Counted from the stretch's first letter, positions 1 to 8,507 are shown. The stretch: DNA of 64,000 nucleotides from JACVRN01 sp036389255 (GCA_036389255.1 DASVQI010000019.1:62001-126000); one strand, 5' to 3'. Notes: generated by a model from the sequence alone, not told the origin. Translations and numbers: made by a program.

Positions 1-168
1 CGTGATGCCCGGCTCGTCGCCAACGATGGCCCGGCGCTCGCCCGTCAGCCGATTAAAGAGCGTGGACTTGCCCACGTTCGGGCGGCCCACTATGGCCACG
101 AGCGGAAGCACACGCCGCGCGTCCGGGCTATCCGTCTCGGACACAGACGCGCTCGCGCCGTCTTCCAT
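1..168 (-). CDS. der: GTPase Der (EngA), N-terminal fragment
   Basis: Minus-strand reading from the ATG at 166-168 gives the first 56 residues of a double-GTPase that assists 50S ribosome assembly. After an about 22-residue acidic leader comes PLVAIVGRPNVGKSTLFNR, with the Walker A loop GRPNVGKST at residues 28-36, followed by the RAIVGDEPGIT switch I region typical of Der. The rest lies beyond the left window edge. The longer open frame on the plus strand here is its shadow. Identification as Der rather than another TrmE-Era GTPase rests on the GERRAIVxDEPGIT string; I am confident. Confidence 0.9.
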   Translation of the reverse strand, partial: MEDGASASVSETDSPDARRVLPLVAIVGRPNVGKSTLFNRLTGERRAIVGDEPGIT

Positions 169-399
169 AGCCGCTCCTTCTTTTATCTCTTCAGAGTATT
201 CTTCGCCCGGCATCTCTAAAATCCCCGGTTCAAACTTTGGGCAAGATTTTGGTGGGATGAAAGAAAATGTCAAAGCCAAGTGTAACGCGCGCGGCGCTGT
301 GGCCGCAAGTATTTCCTCATAAAAGCTCTGTTACATACTATATATTAAGGAGCAATCCGGCTCTGTTATTCTTGTTCCGATTGGGGGAGAAACCTTCTG

Positions 400-1176
400 A
401 TGAAAGTCCGCGAGCATAACCGGGACGCTTGGGATAAAGAGGTTGAGCGCGGCAACGAATGGACTCGGCCTGTAAGCACGGAGCAGATTGCTGAGGCAAG
501 GCAGGGCCGCGTGAGCGTTCTTTTGACGGAGACGAGGCCTGTTCCGCCCGAGTGGCTCCCTCCCTTAAAGGGATTAGAGGTTCTCTGTCTGGCTTCGGGT
601 GGAGGACAGCAGGCTCCTATCCTGGCGGCGGCAGGAGCGCGCGTCACCGTCTACGACAATTCGCCTAAGCAGTTGGAGCAGGACAGGCTCGTAGCTGAAA
701 GAGAAGGGCTGGAGCTTAAGACAATCGAAGGCGACATGAGAGACCTTTCCGCCCTCGCGGACGAGAGCTTCGACATGGTCTTTCATCCCTGCTCGAACCT
801 TTTCGTCCCGGACGTGCTGCCTGTCTGGCGCGAAGCCTTTCGCGTGCTCAGACCGGGCGGCGTGCTTCTGGCGGGCTTCGTCAATCCGGTGCTCTATATC
901 TTCGACTCGGAACTCTGCGACCGTGGCATACTGAAAGTCAGGCACGAGCTGCCTTACTCGGATTTGACGAGCGTGACGGAAACGGAGCGCGAGCGCCGTA
1001 TTTCTAGCGGCGACCCGCTTGAATTCGGCCACACGCTCACGAATCAGATAGGCGGACAGCTTGAAGCGGGCTTTCACATACAGGGGTTCTACGAAGACCA
1101 TCACCGCCAACTGGAACTGGCTAAATACACACCGACCTACATAGCTACGCGCGCCGTAAAGCCTCCGAAGCAGTAG
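400..1176 (+). CDS. class I SAM-dependent methyltransferase
   Basis: 258-residue methyltransferase of the Methyltransf_11/25 type. The SAM-binding motif I is the LEVLCLASGGGQQAPILA region (about residues 58-75), followed by an acidic strand end in VTVYDNS, the GDMRDL loop near residue 110, and the FRVLRPGGVLLAGF motif near residue 150. The ATG at 400 follows a GGGGGAG stretch. The substrate cannot be read from the sequence. It stands alone, divergent from der, with GC-rich codon use like the backbone. Confidence 0.85.
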   Translation: MKVREHNRDAWDKEVERGNEWTRPVSTEQIAEARQGRVSVLLTETRPVPPEWLPPLKGLEVLCLASGGGQQAPILAAAGARVTVYDNSPKQLEQDRLVAEREGLELKTIEGDMRDLSALADESFDMVFHPCSNLFVPDVLPVWREAFRVLRPGGVLLAGFVNPVLYIFDSELCDRGILKVRHELPYSDLTSVTETERERRISSGDPLEFGHTLTNQIGGQLEAGFHIQGFYEDHHRQLELAKYTPTYIATRAVKPPKQ

Positions 1177-1299
1177 AGCGTGGCGAATCAATCAAAGGCT
1201 GGCCCGGAGGCCGAATAGGCTTGAGCCGGATTGAGCTTTGGAACATAATCGGGGCCGCAATCTTAGCTCTTTCTTCTACGGCCGTGCGAGGTAGCCTGT

Positions 1300-1755
1300 A
1301 TGTACTGTCAACAATGCGGGGCGGAAGTCGGAGAGGCCAAGTTCTGTCGCAAGTGCGGCGCAGCAAGCGGCACCGCGCCGCTCTCGCTACAGCAAACCGT
1401 GCCCGCCGCACAGCCCGATTATGAGAAGGGCTTCAAAAAGCTGTTCATGGGCCTTGCGTTCCTGACCATAGCCATCTTCCCTATCTTCACTAGCGGAATG
1501 TTCTGGTGGTGGATGCTCTTTCCAGCCGTGCCGTTACTGGCTGCGGGGATTGGCGAATTCATGCGCGCGCGTCAAGCCCCGTCGCTGCCTCAAGCACGCG
1601 CCGCGTCACTCACCGCCGTAGATGGGCCAAAAGTGTCGTCCCCGCAGAATGAGCTGCCCCGCGCGCGCGACACTGCGGAGCTTCTGCCGCAGCCGCCCAG
1701 CGTGACTGAAGGCACAACACGCATCTTGGACAAAGGCGGAGCATCGAGCGAATAA
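1300..1755 (+). CDS. zinc-ribbon membrane protein with VTEGTTR tail
   Basis: 151 residues. The N-terminus MYCQQCGAEVGEAKFCRKCG is a CxxC-x9-CxxC zinc ribbon. Two closely spaced hydrophobic segments (about residues 48-85, LFMGLAFLTIAIFPIF and WWWMLFPAVPLLAAGI) form a membrane hairpin. After a low-complexity linker the protein ends in PPSVTEGTTRILDK. The same layout and tail recur at 15156-15698 and 18693-19160, so this is one of three paralogues here. Start supported by GAGG eight bases upstream. Function unknown; the conserved tail could be a signalling or sorting motif. Confidence 0.8.
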   Translation: MYCQQCGAEVGEAKFCRKCGAASGTAPLSLQQTVPAAQPDYEKGFKKLFMGLAFLTIAIFPIFTSGMFWWWMLFPAVPLLAAGIGEFMRARQAPSLPQARAASLTAVDGPKVSSPQNELPRARDTAELLPQPPSVTEGTTRILDKGGASSE

Positions 1756-1778
1756 ATTCTCAGATTCTCTTTGTGAAA

Positions 1779-2300
1779 ATGCGCTGGCAAATCTTAAATC
1801 CGAGAACATGGAAGCGCGAAAGCGCAACTGTCCCCGAGACAGAAATCGCGCCTCATCTCATGCTGGGCCGTCGTGGAGAAGAACTGGCGGCAGAGTTTCT
1901 GGAGAGTTCCGGTTATCGTCTGGTCGCTTCGAACTTCAAGCTTCCCGTTGGCCGCTCGCTTCGCGGCGCAGTCGTTCAGGCCGAGATTGACTGCATAGCC
2001 TATGAAGGCGCAACCCTCTGCTTCGTAGAGGTCAAAACGCGCTCTTCCACATGGTTCGCCACGCCCGAAGCAAACGTAGACCTTCGCAAACAGCGCCAGA
2101 TAACACGCGCCGCGCGCGTCTACAGACGCCTCTTCGGCCTGACGGCCGAGCCGCATCGCTACGATGTTGTCACAGTCGTCCTTCCACCCGAAGAAGATGG
2201 CAGCAGTTCGATTCCGCAAATTGAGCTGCTGCGAAATTTCTGGACGGACGAAAAATTCCGCAAGCGCCACTGGACAACGGGCACATACAAAGACTTCTAA
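1779..2300 (+). CDS. YraN/UPF0102 family nuclease-fold protein
   Basis: About 173 residues. It carries the UPF0102 restriction-endonuclease-like core: GRRGEELAAEFLESSGYRLVASNF, then the catalytic-type pattern EIDCIAYEGATLCFVEVKTR (E/D-x-D ... E-V-K), then a region rich in arginine. In the family the core forms a predicted Holliday-junction-like nuclease of unclear role. A GTG six bases upstream (1773) is an alternative start; no good ribosome binding site is seen for either. An insert between SNF and the EIDCIA strand is longer than usual. Confidence 0.8.
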   Translation: MRWQILNPRTWKRESATVPETEIAPHLMLGRRGEELAAEFLESSGYRLVASNFKLPVGRSLRGAVVQAEIDCIAYEGATLCFVEVKTRSSTWFATPEANVDLRKQRQITRAARVYRRLFGLTAEPHRYDVVTVVLPPEEDGSSSIPQIELLRNFWTDEKFRKRHWTTGTYKDF

Positions 2301-2359
2301 TCTACGGCAGCCTCGCTTGACAAGCGGACGCGAATCCGTAGAATTAGGAGTCCGCTTAT

Positions 2360-2432
<73 letters not shown>

Positions 2433-2442
2433 TCTGAAAAAG

Positions 2443-2514
2443 ATGAGGGCGGAGGGATAAAGGATGAAGCGGGTTACATCGCCTTATTTCATCCCTCACC
2501 CCTCCGCCCTCATC
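2443..2514. repeat. imperfect palindrome between the two tRNA genes
   Basis: GATGAGGGCGGAGGG near 2443 is the exact reverse complement of the stretch ending at 2514, and the pairing continues inward through AAGGATGA/TCATCCCT. It fills the gap between the two tRNA genes. It resembles the other word-built palindromes in this window. Confidence 0.7.
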
Positions 2515-2526
2515 CCTATTCCCTCC

Positions 2527-2602
<76 letters not shown>

Positions 2603-2618
2603 TTAATATCAATAATTT

Positions 2619-2646
2619 ACGGGCAGCTAAAAAGCTGCCCGTTTTA
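2619..2646 (+). terminator. Rho-independent terminator after tRNA-Cys
   Basis: Perfect 10-bp stem ACGGGCAGCT / AGCTGCCCGT with an AAAA loop, followed by TTTT. Ends the tRNA transcription unit just before the restriction-modification island. Confidence 0.85.
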
Positions 2647-2795
2647 GTTTGTGTGCCTATAGTGTGCCTATCTCTTTAGCTTTACCAGAAAGTTACCTGC
2701 TGATTTTCAAATAATTACTTTCCAACGCCTTTGCTATAAAGGAACAGATATAGGCATTCTAAACTAGAGGGGTTTTAATGCTTTTATGATAACTT

Positions 2796-2820
2796 GAGAG
2801 TGCTTTAGAATTGCACTTTC
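2796..2820 (+). promoter_or_regulatory. candidate operator upstream of the restriction enzyme
   Basis: Inverted repeat GAGAGTGC-N9-GCACTTTC (7 of 8 positions pair) about 26 bases before the endonuclease start. Many restriction-modification systems control timing of nuclease expression through such sites, but no controller gene is visible here, so the role is inferred. Confidence 0.35.
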
Positions 2821-2845
2821 AGATGACCTAGAGAGGAGATGCCTC

Positions 2846-3541
2846 ATGCCTCGAAATGTAATGACTCTTGATGAATTTCGAGGGCGTTTTGTAGAAATCA
2901 AAGATGGGGGATTTATAAGGTCAACTCGTCGTGGCCCAACAGGCGTAGGGCATACATTTGAAACCCTGCTTGGCTTACAGGAAGATAATATTGCCATGCC
3001 GGACTTAGGTGAGGTAGAGGTTAAGGCCCGCCGGGCGGGATCAGGCTCAATGGTGACTCTGTTCACTTATGATAGAGGTTGCTGGAAAGTGAATCCATTA
3101 GGAGCCATCAGGAAGTATGGGACACCCGATGAAAACGGGCGTCTTGGTATGTACTTTACTATGTCCCGCAATCCGAATAACTCAGGGTTGTTCATTGATA
3201 TTGATGAAGAGAATGTATCCGTTAAGCACATAACTGATGGCATCATTGCAACATGGAATTTAGAAACACTTGCTCGACAATTTGAGAGGAAACTACCTGC
3301 TCTCATTGTCGTAAGCGCACTTAATGAATTGCGGGATGGTATTGAGTGGTTTCATTACATACGCGCGCAGTTGCTCAAAGGAACGTCGCCGGACATTTTG
3401 AGAGAGCAAATAGCAGAAGGTAACGTGCTGATTGATTTGCGACTTCACGATAAAGGCACGAGCGCACGTAATCATGGGACAGGATTTAGAACATTTGAAG
3501 ATAAACTACCCTTATTATTCGAGAGTGTAGAAGATTTATGA
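2846..3541 (+). CDS. MvaI/BcnI-type restriction endonuclease
   Basis: 231 residues, about the size of MvaI and BcnI. The region TGVGHTFETLLGLQEDNIAMPDLGEVEVKARR (about residues 33-64) matches the family's catalytic core, including the early glutamate and the D..E-x-K triad (PDLGEVEVKA). Family members are monomeric and cleave CCWGG or CCSGG; which site this one cuts cannot be read here. Strong GAGAGGAG binding site seven bases before ATG. Its stop overlaps the methyltransferase ATG by four bases (ATGA), so the two are translationally coupled. Base composition is more AT-rich than the backbone, which fits acquisition by transfer. Confidence 0.85.
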   Translation: MPRNVMTLDEFRGRFVEIKDGGFIRSTRRGPTGVGHTFETLLGLQEDNIAMPDLGEVEVKARRAGSGSMVTLFTYDRGCWKVNPLGAIRKYGTPDENGRLGMYFTMSRNPNNSGLFIDIDEENVSVKHITDGIIATWNLETLARQFERKLPALIVVSALNELRDGIEWFHYIRAQLLKGTSPDILREQIAEGNVLIDLRLHDKGTSARNHGTGFRTFEDKLPLLFESVEDL

Positions 3542-4821
3542 GGCCACAGACCCTTCAGGCGGACATTAACATGAATCCGGTTAAGGTAACTGAACAGGAC
3601 TGGACTTTCATCGGAGCGCCGACCAGACAACTTACTCACTGTTACCATGACTATCCGGCACGCATGATTCCGCAAGTAGCCGGAAAAATTCTTGATACAT
3701 TTGGACGTGAAGCAAAACAGTTATTTGACCCTTACTGTGGTTCCGGTACTTCGCTTGTCGAAGGTGTGATCAGGGGCATTAACGTCAAAGGGACGGACTT
3801 GAACCCCCTGGCCCGCCTTATGGCTAAAGCTAAGACTTCCATTAATACCATTGAGTCCGTAGATAAGGCTATCGTGGATATTGACCACTTTATTCGGCAT
3901 GGTAAAGCTCCGGTAGTGGATCATATTGAAGGTATCAGCCGCCTTCATTTCTGGTTTAAAGAAGCGGTGGTTGAGAAACTGTCCCTGCTACGAACTTTTA
4001 TTGAAAAAATAGAAGAAGAAGAATTGCGTTGGTTCTTTCAGGTCGCTTTTAGTGAAACGGTAAGAGAAAGTTCTAACACGAGGAATGAAGAATTTAAGCT
4101 CTACCGCTATGAAGAAGAACGGCTAGAGAAATTTGATCCGGATGTATATGGGATCATGATGGCAAAGCTTGCCCGTAACCGTGAAGGGTTAAAAAGCTTT
4201 TTGAGTATAGTTAAGAACTTCAATTATAAGCCTGTTGCTCACATCTACGATTTTAATACGGTTCATGAAGTTCCTGCCGATAAGGTAGCCCCGGAGAGCA
4301 TTGATATCGTCGTTACTTCCCCTCCCTATGGTGATTCACATACAACCGTAGCTTACGGTCAATATTCCCGCCTTTCCGCCGCATGGCTAGGTTTACCCGA
4401 AGCCCATAAAATTGATCAGAAACTAATGGGAAGTAAAAAACAGAAAGAACTGCCCGATCTACCTAGCGAGGAGCTTATTGAAGCACTAGGGAAGATTGCT
4501 GAAACGCACTACAAACGGGCTTTAGAAGTAGGCGCTTTCTATACTGACCTTTACGCTTCAATTAATAATGTAGCGAAGCTTGTTCGCTCAGGTGGCCATG
4601 CTTGTTATGTGGTAGGCAATAGGAAAGTAAAAGGCGTAGTTTTACCAACCGATATTGTAGTCAAAAACTTCTTTGAGCAATTTGATTTCATATATGTAGA
4701 TACATTCCACAGGGGTATTCCAAACAAACGTATGCCTTCAAAAAACAGCCCCACTAATGCCCCCGGAACAGTGGATCAAACCATGACAAGAGAATATATA
4801 GTTGTCATGCGTAAGTCCTAG
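3538..4821 (+). CDS. DNA methyltransferase of the restriction-modification pair
   Basis: 427 residues. The SAM motif FDPYCGSGTSLVEGVIRG (about residues 61-78) precedes the catalytic VTSPPYGDSHTT (about residues 260-271). The SPPY tetrapeptide is that of N4-cytosine or N6-adenine enzymes; with an MvaI/BcnI-type partner N4-cytosine is likelier. An alternative ATG at 3571 exists, but the ATGA overlap with the nuclease favours coupling at 3538. It protects host DNA at the site cut by the preceding enzyme. Its TAG stop overlaps that of the convergent small gene. Confidence 0.85.
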   Translation: MRPQTLQADINMNPVKVTEQDWTFIGAPTRQLTHCYHDYPARMIPQVAGKILDTFGREAKQLFDPYCGSGTSLVEGVIRGINVKGTDLNPLARLMAKAKTSINTIESVDKAIVDIDHFIRHGKAPVVDHIEGISRLHFWFKEAVVEKLSLLRTFIEKIEEEELRWFFQVAFSETVRESSNTRNEEFKLYRYEEERLEKFDPDVYGIMMAKLARNREGLKSFLSIVKNFNYKPVAHIYDFNTVHEVPADKVAPESIDIVVTSPPYGDSHTTVAYGQYSRLSAAWLGLPEAHKIDQKLMGSKKQKELPDLPSEELIEALGKIAETHYKRALEVGAFYTDLYASINNVAKLVRSGGHACYVVGNRKVKGVVLPTDIVVKNFFEQFDFIYVDTFHRGIPNKRMPSKNSPTNAPGTVDQTMTREYIVVMRKS

Positions 4822-5111
4822 CCGAAGGTGTTTGTGGAGCCCGGAGTATACTTTCTTCCTGGCTTCTTTGATTCTTTAGGTACTCCCAGACTTTGACCAA
4901 TATACCTCATCAGAGCTGCTGTCTTTTCTTCAACAGATAATTCGCGGGCTGGATATAGGGTTTCCATATCTTTACGTATCTTATTAAATTCAGCGATGGC
5001 TTTTTTTTCATTACGGCCATTAAAGACTTCTTCGCCTTTTATGGTAATAACGTAAGACCCATCCTGTGTTTTAGTAAGATGAAGATCGCCCGGGAAGAAA
5101 GATAATTTCAT
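4818..5111 (-). CDS. small unknown protein convergent to the methyltransferase
   Basis: 97 residues, not recognised. The N-terminal half (DLHLTKTQDGSYVITIKGEEVFNGRNEKKAIAEF) looks like a small beta sheet followed by helices; the C-terminus is basic and proline/glycine-rich (KKPGRKYTPG), reminiscent of an AT-hook. An AAGGAGG site sits four bases before ATG and a TATACT -10-like hexamer is at 5130-5135 on the minus strand. Its stop codon overlaps that of the methyltransferase, so it shares the island's composition and history. It could be an accessory or control protein; that is inference only. Confidence 0.7.
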   Translation of the reverse strand: MKLSFFPGDLHLTKTQDGSYVITIKGEEVFNGRNEKKAIAEFNKIRKDMETLYPARELSVEEKTAALMRYIGQSLGVPKESKKPGRKYTPGSTNTFG

Positions 5112-5166
5112 AAGCCCTCCTTAATTTTAAGTATAACAAAAAGACATTTGGCTTTGCATACGAGCT

Positions 5167-5327
5167 CTTTTTTTCGGTGGTGTCCTAATTAGAAAACTCT
5201 CTGCGCTATCCTCTGCGTTCCTCCGCGTCTCTGCGGTGAAGATAGTTTGAAGAACATTCACCGCAGAGGCGCAGAGAGACGCTGAGGGGGCGCTGAGAAT
5301 TGAATTTAGGACACTACGCTTTTTTTC
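5167..5327. mobile_element. MITE with 9-bp target duplication
   Basis: Element 5176-5318 (143 bp) with ends GGTGGTGTCCTAATT and (reverse complement) CGTAGTGTCCTAAATT. It is flanked on both sides by the perfect direct repeat CTTTTTTTC (5167-5175 and 5319-5327). The body is a palindrome with core words of the TCACCGCAGAG / CTCTGCGGTGA type. No coding capacity. A 9-bp duplication and a GGT-starting end are hallmarks of IS1-family transposition. The same left end occurs at 62396 beside an IS1-like transposase. Confidence 0.75.
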
Positions 5328-5445
5328 GGTTGTGCAGTTGTTCTAGCAGCTTTGGAGCGGAAGGTCATGTTTATTTCAGCAAGGCTGGTAGGCAAATTTA
5401 TCATTTGCGTTCTCCAAATTTATTACATTACATTCAACAAAACAC

Positions 5446-5547
5446 CTATCGCCTGAATTAACCGGGCGCGCACACAATCTTGAAACCATTCAAGTTCTAG
5501 ACGAGAGCGACGCCATTCTCGCTCCGGTTCAATTGAGTCGTTGGGCG
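5446..5547 (-). repeat. attC site 1
   Basis: Minus strand: GCCCAAC, then CTCAATTGAACCGGAGCG ... GCGCGCCCGGTTAATTCAGG, ending GATAGGT. Last clear site at the left end of the array; its R' core is degenerate. The stretch between it and the MITE holds no gene. Confidence 0.75.
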
Positions 5548-5583
5548 CGGCATTCAAAAAAAAAATCAACATGATTCATGAAA

Positions 5584-6117
5584 TTATTTTACAACAGCAT
5601 AGCAATAACAATCTCTCGGTTCATCACTGAGGTTAGGATGAACTATCTGTCGGCGCAGCACTCCTTCACGCCGCATCCCAACCTTTTCCAGCACCCGCGC
5701 AGACGCTAGATTATCTACATCACACAATGCCCAAACCCGATAAATTGATCTCTGCCTTAAAGCCCACTCGACGATGCTGCGCAATGCTTCCGTAGCAAAG
5801 CCTTTCCCCCAATGATGGCGAGACAATACATAGCCAACATCAGCTTTGAAATCGTTGACCCGAATTTCAACCATCCCTATAACCCCGCCGCCATCTGCAA
5901 GCGTAATCACATAAGGGAATCGAAAATCACCGGCCCACGCAGCAATACAATCAGCTAAAAAGAGTTCGGTCTCATGGACATTCTGATGAGGTTTCCAAGT
6001 TAGATAGCGCAAAACTTCAACATCCTGAGCATATGAATTAAAGATAGCCTCGGCGTCCTCTAGAGATGGAATCCTTAACACAAGCCGATTCGTTTCGATA
6101 TGCTCATGCGGTTTCAT
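5584..6117 (-). CDS. GNAT acetyltransferase, RimJ/RimL type
   Basis: 177 residues from the ATG at 6115-6117 (MKPHEHIETNRLVLR); longer frames would start inside attC 2. The family hallmarks are ETNRLVLRIPSLEDAEAI at the N-terminus, DVGYVLSRHHWGKGFATEA (acetyl-CoA pyrophosphate loop, about residues 100-120), and the NLASARVLEKVGMRREGVLRR C-terminal block. Acetylates an N-terminus or a small molecule; substrate unknown. Single-gene cassette between attC 1 and attC 2. Some relatives acetylate antibiotics, but nothing here shows that. Confidence 0.85.
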   Translation of the reverse strand: MKPHEHIETNRLVLRIPSLEDAEAIFNSYAQDVEVLRYLTWKPHQNVHETELFLADCIAAWAGDFRFPYVITLADGGGVIGMVEIRVNDFKADVGYVLSRHHWGKGFATEALRSIVEWALRQRSIYRVWALCDVDNLASARVLEKVGMRREGVLRRQIVHPNLSDEPRDCYCYAVVK

Positions 6118-6135
6118 ATTTACACAATCCATTAA

Positions 6136-6237
6136 CACCAACGCCCGAATCAACCGGGCGCGCAGACAAGACCGAATCCATTCAAGTTGACGATGAAAGC
6201 CGCGCTATTAGCGCTCCGGTCGAATGAGTTGTTAGAT
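6136..6237 (-). repeat. attC site 2
   Basis: Minus strand ATCTAACAACTCATTCGACC ... CGCCCGGTTGATTCGGGCGTTGG. Textbook 102-bp site with both core sites and pairing arms. Confidence 0.9.
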
Positions 6238-6288
6238 GGCGCCACACATTATTAATCCATCTGCATCTTCACACGCTATTCCCGTCCG

Positions 6289-7101
6289 TTAAAGAGCAAA
6301 ATTGTATATTGCAATACCAGTAACTTTTACTGGTTTCCCAGCCACCATTGTTGGTTGATAGCGTGAGTTCCATATAGCCTGCTCAGCGCCTTTAATTAAA
6401 AGAGGATGGCCGCATATTGGCGTTACGGCGACTACCTTGCCCGATTCATCCACTGTTACTTTAAAAATTACTGAGCCTGTCACCCTCTGGCTTTTAGCTT
6501 CTGGTAAATACTTGGGCGGAGGTGAGCTAATACTGCTGCCTGCAATTATGCCAGCCATTTCTAAATTTCTATCGGCCCGCTTGTTCGACTCATCATATTC
6601 AAAACCATTATCAATCTTATATATGCGCTTTTGAATACTTAAAGCTTCATCTCTTTGACCAACGTTCACTAGAAGACACACATAACGATCCAGTGCCTTT
6701 ACGATCTCTGGGTTATCCGTCCCGAAATTCTTTTCATAAATGGCAATCAATCTTTGGTACTTTGCTATTGCTTCTTTTTTCTTTCCTCTAGCCACATATA
6801 TTTCAGCTAGATTAAGCAAAGAGCTAGCAACTAACAGGTGGTCTGCCCCGAGAACTTTTTCTCTGATAGAAAGCACTCGCTCAGCTAATGGTAGAGCTTT
6901 GTCGTATTTTCCCTGTTTATAAAGTTCAAGCACTTGATTATTTAGCTCTTGTGCCTCGGCTAACTCTGGGGATTGAGTTGTATCTTGAGCAGAGCCGCCC
7001 TGCTGGCTAATTAGTAATTTACTGTTAGTAAATTGAGGGCTGGCTGGTGCAGGCATCATTAGGCTAGAAATTAAAATCAAGATAGCGAGGAATTGTTTCA
7101 T
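6289..7101 (-). CDS. secreted TPR protein with C-terminal TonB domain
   Basis: 270 residues. Signal peptide at residues 1-22 (LAILILISSLMMPAPASP). TPR-like helices follow (about residues 45-170: AEAQELNNQVLELYKQGKYDKALPLAERVL and two more units). The C-terminal 80 residues match the TonB C-terminal fold (GSVIFKVTVDESGKVVAVTPICGHPLLIKGAEQAI). AAGGAG lies five bases before ATG. It probably works in the periplasm; the classic TonB proline stalk and membrane anchor are absent, so it is not a normal energy transducer. The end resembles that of 21489-21878. Confidence 0.8.
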   Translation of the reverse strand: MKQFLAILILISSLMMPAPASPQFTNSKLLISQQGGSAQDTTQSPELAEAQELNNQVLELYKQGKYDKALPLAERVLSIREKVLGADHLLVASSLLNLAEIYVARGKKKEAIAKYQRLIAIYEKNFGTDNPEIVKALDRYVCLLVNVGQRDEALSIQKRIYKIDNGFEYDESNKRADRNLEMAGIIAGSSISSPPPKYLPEAKSQRVTGSVIFKVTVDESGKVVAVTPICGHPLLIKGAEQAIWNSRYQPTMVAGKPVKVTGIAIYNFAL

Positions 7102-7130
7102 AAGTTCTCCTTAACCTGAATAGTAGAGCA

Positions 7131-7233
7131 ATCTAACGCCCAAATCAGCGCGACGGCACACAGAGGAACAAGCACTCAAGCCATGCGGATGAAAGCAACT
7201 CTATTTCCGCTCGGGTTGAATGAGTTGTTAGAC
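7131..7233 (-). repeat. attC site 3
   Basis: Minus strand GTCTAACAACTCATTCAACC ... GATTTGGGCGTTAGAT; 103 bp. Strong core sites at both ends. Confidence 0.9.
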
Positions 7234-7253
7234 AGCGCCAGCCCAGAAGCCAT

Positions 7254-7679
7254 TCACCTTTCGAGAATATACCTACCATCAAAACCTTCCAACTCAAAAT
7301 AAGCCAATCTGCCTGCGATACATGAAATCAATGTGCCAGCATCCATGCCAACGGTTTCGGTCAATGCTTCGGATAAAGGCATCTCTCGATTATCAATGTC
7401 AGGGTTGGAAGACATTACATAGCATACGTCAGGCGCACCTTTCGATTTCAGCAGCCGTTCGATAGATTGCGCGGTCTGTTGATTGGCAGGAATCAACTCG
7501 GAAAAGCGTGAATCTAAATCGTGACAATGATTCAAGCCGTCAAGCAATTTGTCTCTGCCGTGTTTAGATTCGAGCAGCGACAAATAACGGGCCCGTTTTT
7601 CCGGCACGATGAACGAGCGAGCAAATTGTTCTTCGTGATAATTCAGCTTAGCAATCCCAGACCTTTCGTTCTGCGCCAA
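7254..7679 (-). CDS. unknown cassette protein
   Basis: 141 residues, not recognised. It looks soluble and mostly helical (YHEEQFARSFIVPEKRARYLSLLESKHGRDKLLDGLNH), with a later strand-rich part (PDVCYVMSSNPDIDNREMPLSEALTETVG) and a C-terminus AYFELEGFDGRYILER. Shares a cassette with the downstream-numbered hydrolase (27 bases apart, same strand, no attC between). It ends about 20 bases before attC 3. Confidence 0.7.
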   Translation of the reverse strand: MAQNERSGIAKLNYHEEQFARSFIVPEKRARYLSLLESKHGRDKLLDGLNHCHDLDSRFSELIPANQQTAQSIERLLKSKGAPDVCYVMSSNPDIDNREMPLSEALTETVGMDAGTLISCIAGRLAYFELEGFDGRYILER

Positions 7680-7705
7680 AGGTAAACGGCATAGGTTTCT
7701 AGCTC

Positions 7706-8482
7706 CTACCGAAGCAGAAAGCGAGACACCGCTTCCGCATACATCTCTGGGGCGGTGGTCATCCCCTCGTGCGCCTGCCCCTGCAACTCATCAAGGCTTA
7801 CATCCTGAAGGACATCAGCGAGGGCGTCTGTGACATAGAGGTCGCGAGGGCTTTCGGTGCCTATCTGGAGCATCACCGGGAACCGAAGGCCACGAAAGCG
7901 CTCAGCATTGAAGTCATACCTGTTCAGAGCGCGGAGGTCACCCAGCGATGCCTTTGCATCAGCGATAATCGGGGGCCAAAGCTCCGTGTCCCGCAGTTCG
8001 TTCAGCTCCTCAACCGGCACGGATAGCCTGTCGCGGAAGAACGTCACCGCGAAACCTTCCCAATCGCCGGCTTGCGCCAGTTCTTCAAGCTGCGCCAGCG
8101 CCTCCTTCTCGATGACGTGCGGCCACGCCGCCTCGTATAGCACCAGCTTGCGAATACGCTCCGGGACTTGGGCGGCGGCCGCGAGCGCGGTCTGAGCGCC
8201 GTAGGAGTGGCCGAGGAGGAAAACGGGTTCGCCTATGGACTGAATCACAGCCACAACATCCCTGCTCTCATCCTCAAGACTATGACCTTCGGTCGCGTCC
8301 GTTTCGCCCCGCCCCCGGCGTGCGATGGCGTAGTTGGTGAACTGCTTCTCGAATAGCGGCTTCACGAATTCCCAGTTGGTCTTGTGGTCGCTGAAAGCGC
8401 CGTGTACGAGCACGAGGGGCGGCCCGCTTCCGTATTTATCGTAGGAGACTATTGTTCCATCATGTGTGGTAATGCGCTGCAT
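7706..8482 (-). CDS. alpha/beta hydrolase
   Basis: 258 residues from ATG at 8480-8482, with GGAGG seven bases upstream; a longer frame has no such site. HGAFSDHKTNWE gives the oxyanion region, FLLGHSYGAQTA is the nucleophile elbow with serine (about residue 95), and QAHEGMTTAPE near the C-terminus supplies the histidine. Fits a small esterase or epoxide-hydrolase-like enzyme; substrate unknown. First gene of a two-gene cassette. Confidence 0.85.
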   Translation of the reverse strand: MQRITTHDGTIVSYDKYGSGPPLVLVHGAFSDHKTNWEFVKPLFEKQFTNYAIARRGRGETDATEGHSLEDESRDVVAVIQSIGEPVFLLGHSYGAQTALAAAAQVPERIRKLVLYEAAWPHVIEKEALAQLEELAQAGDWEGFAVTFFRDRLSVPVEELNELRDTELWPPIIADAKASLGDLRALNRYDFNAERFRGLRFPVMLQIGTESPRDLYVTDALADVLQDVSLDELQGQAHEGMTTAPEMYAEAVSRFLLR

Positions 8483-8507
8483 GGATTGACCTCCAATCAC
8501 TTAGATT

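Noticed and set aside
2..322. 106-codon plus-strand frame at the left edge
   Set aside because: Its sequence is the reverse shadow of the der start, whose P-loop is on the minus strand.
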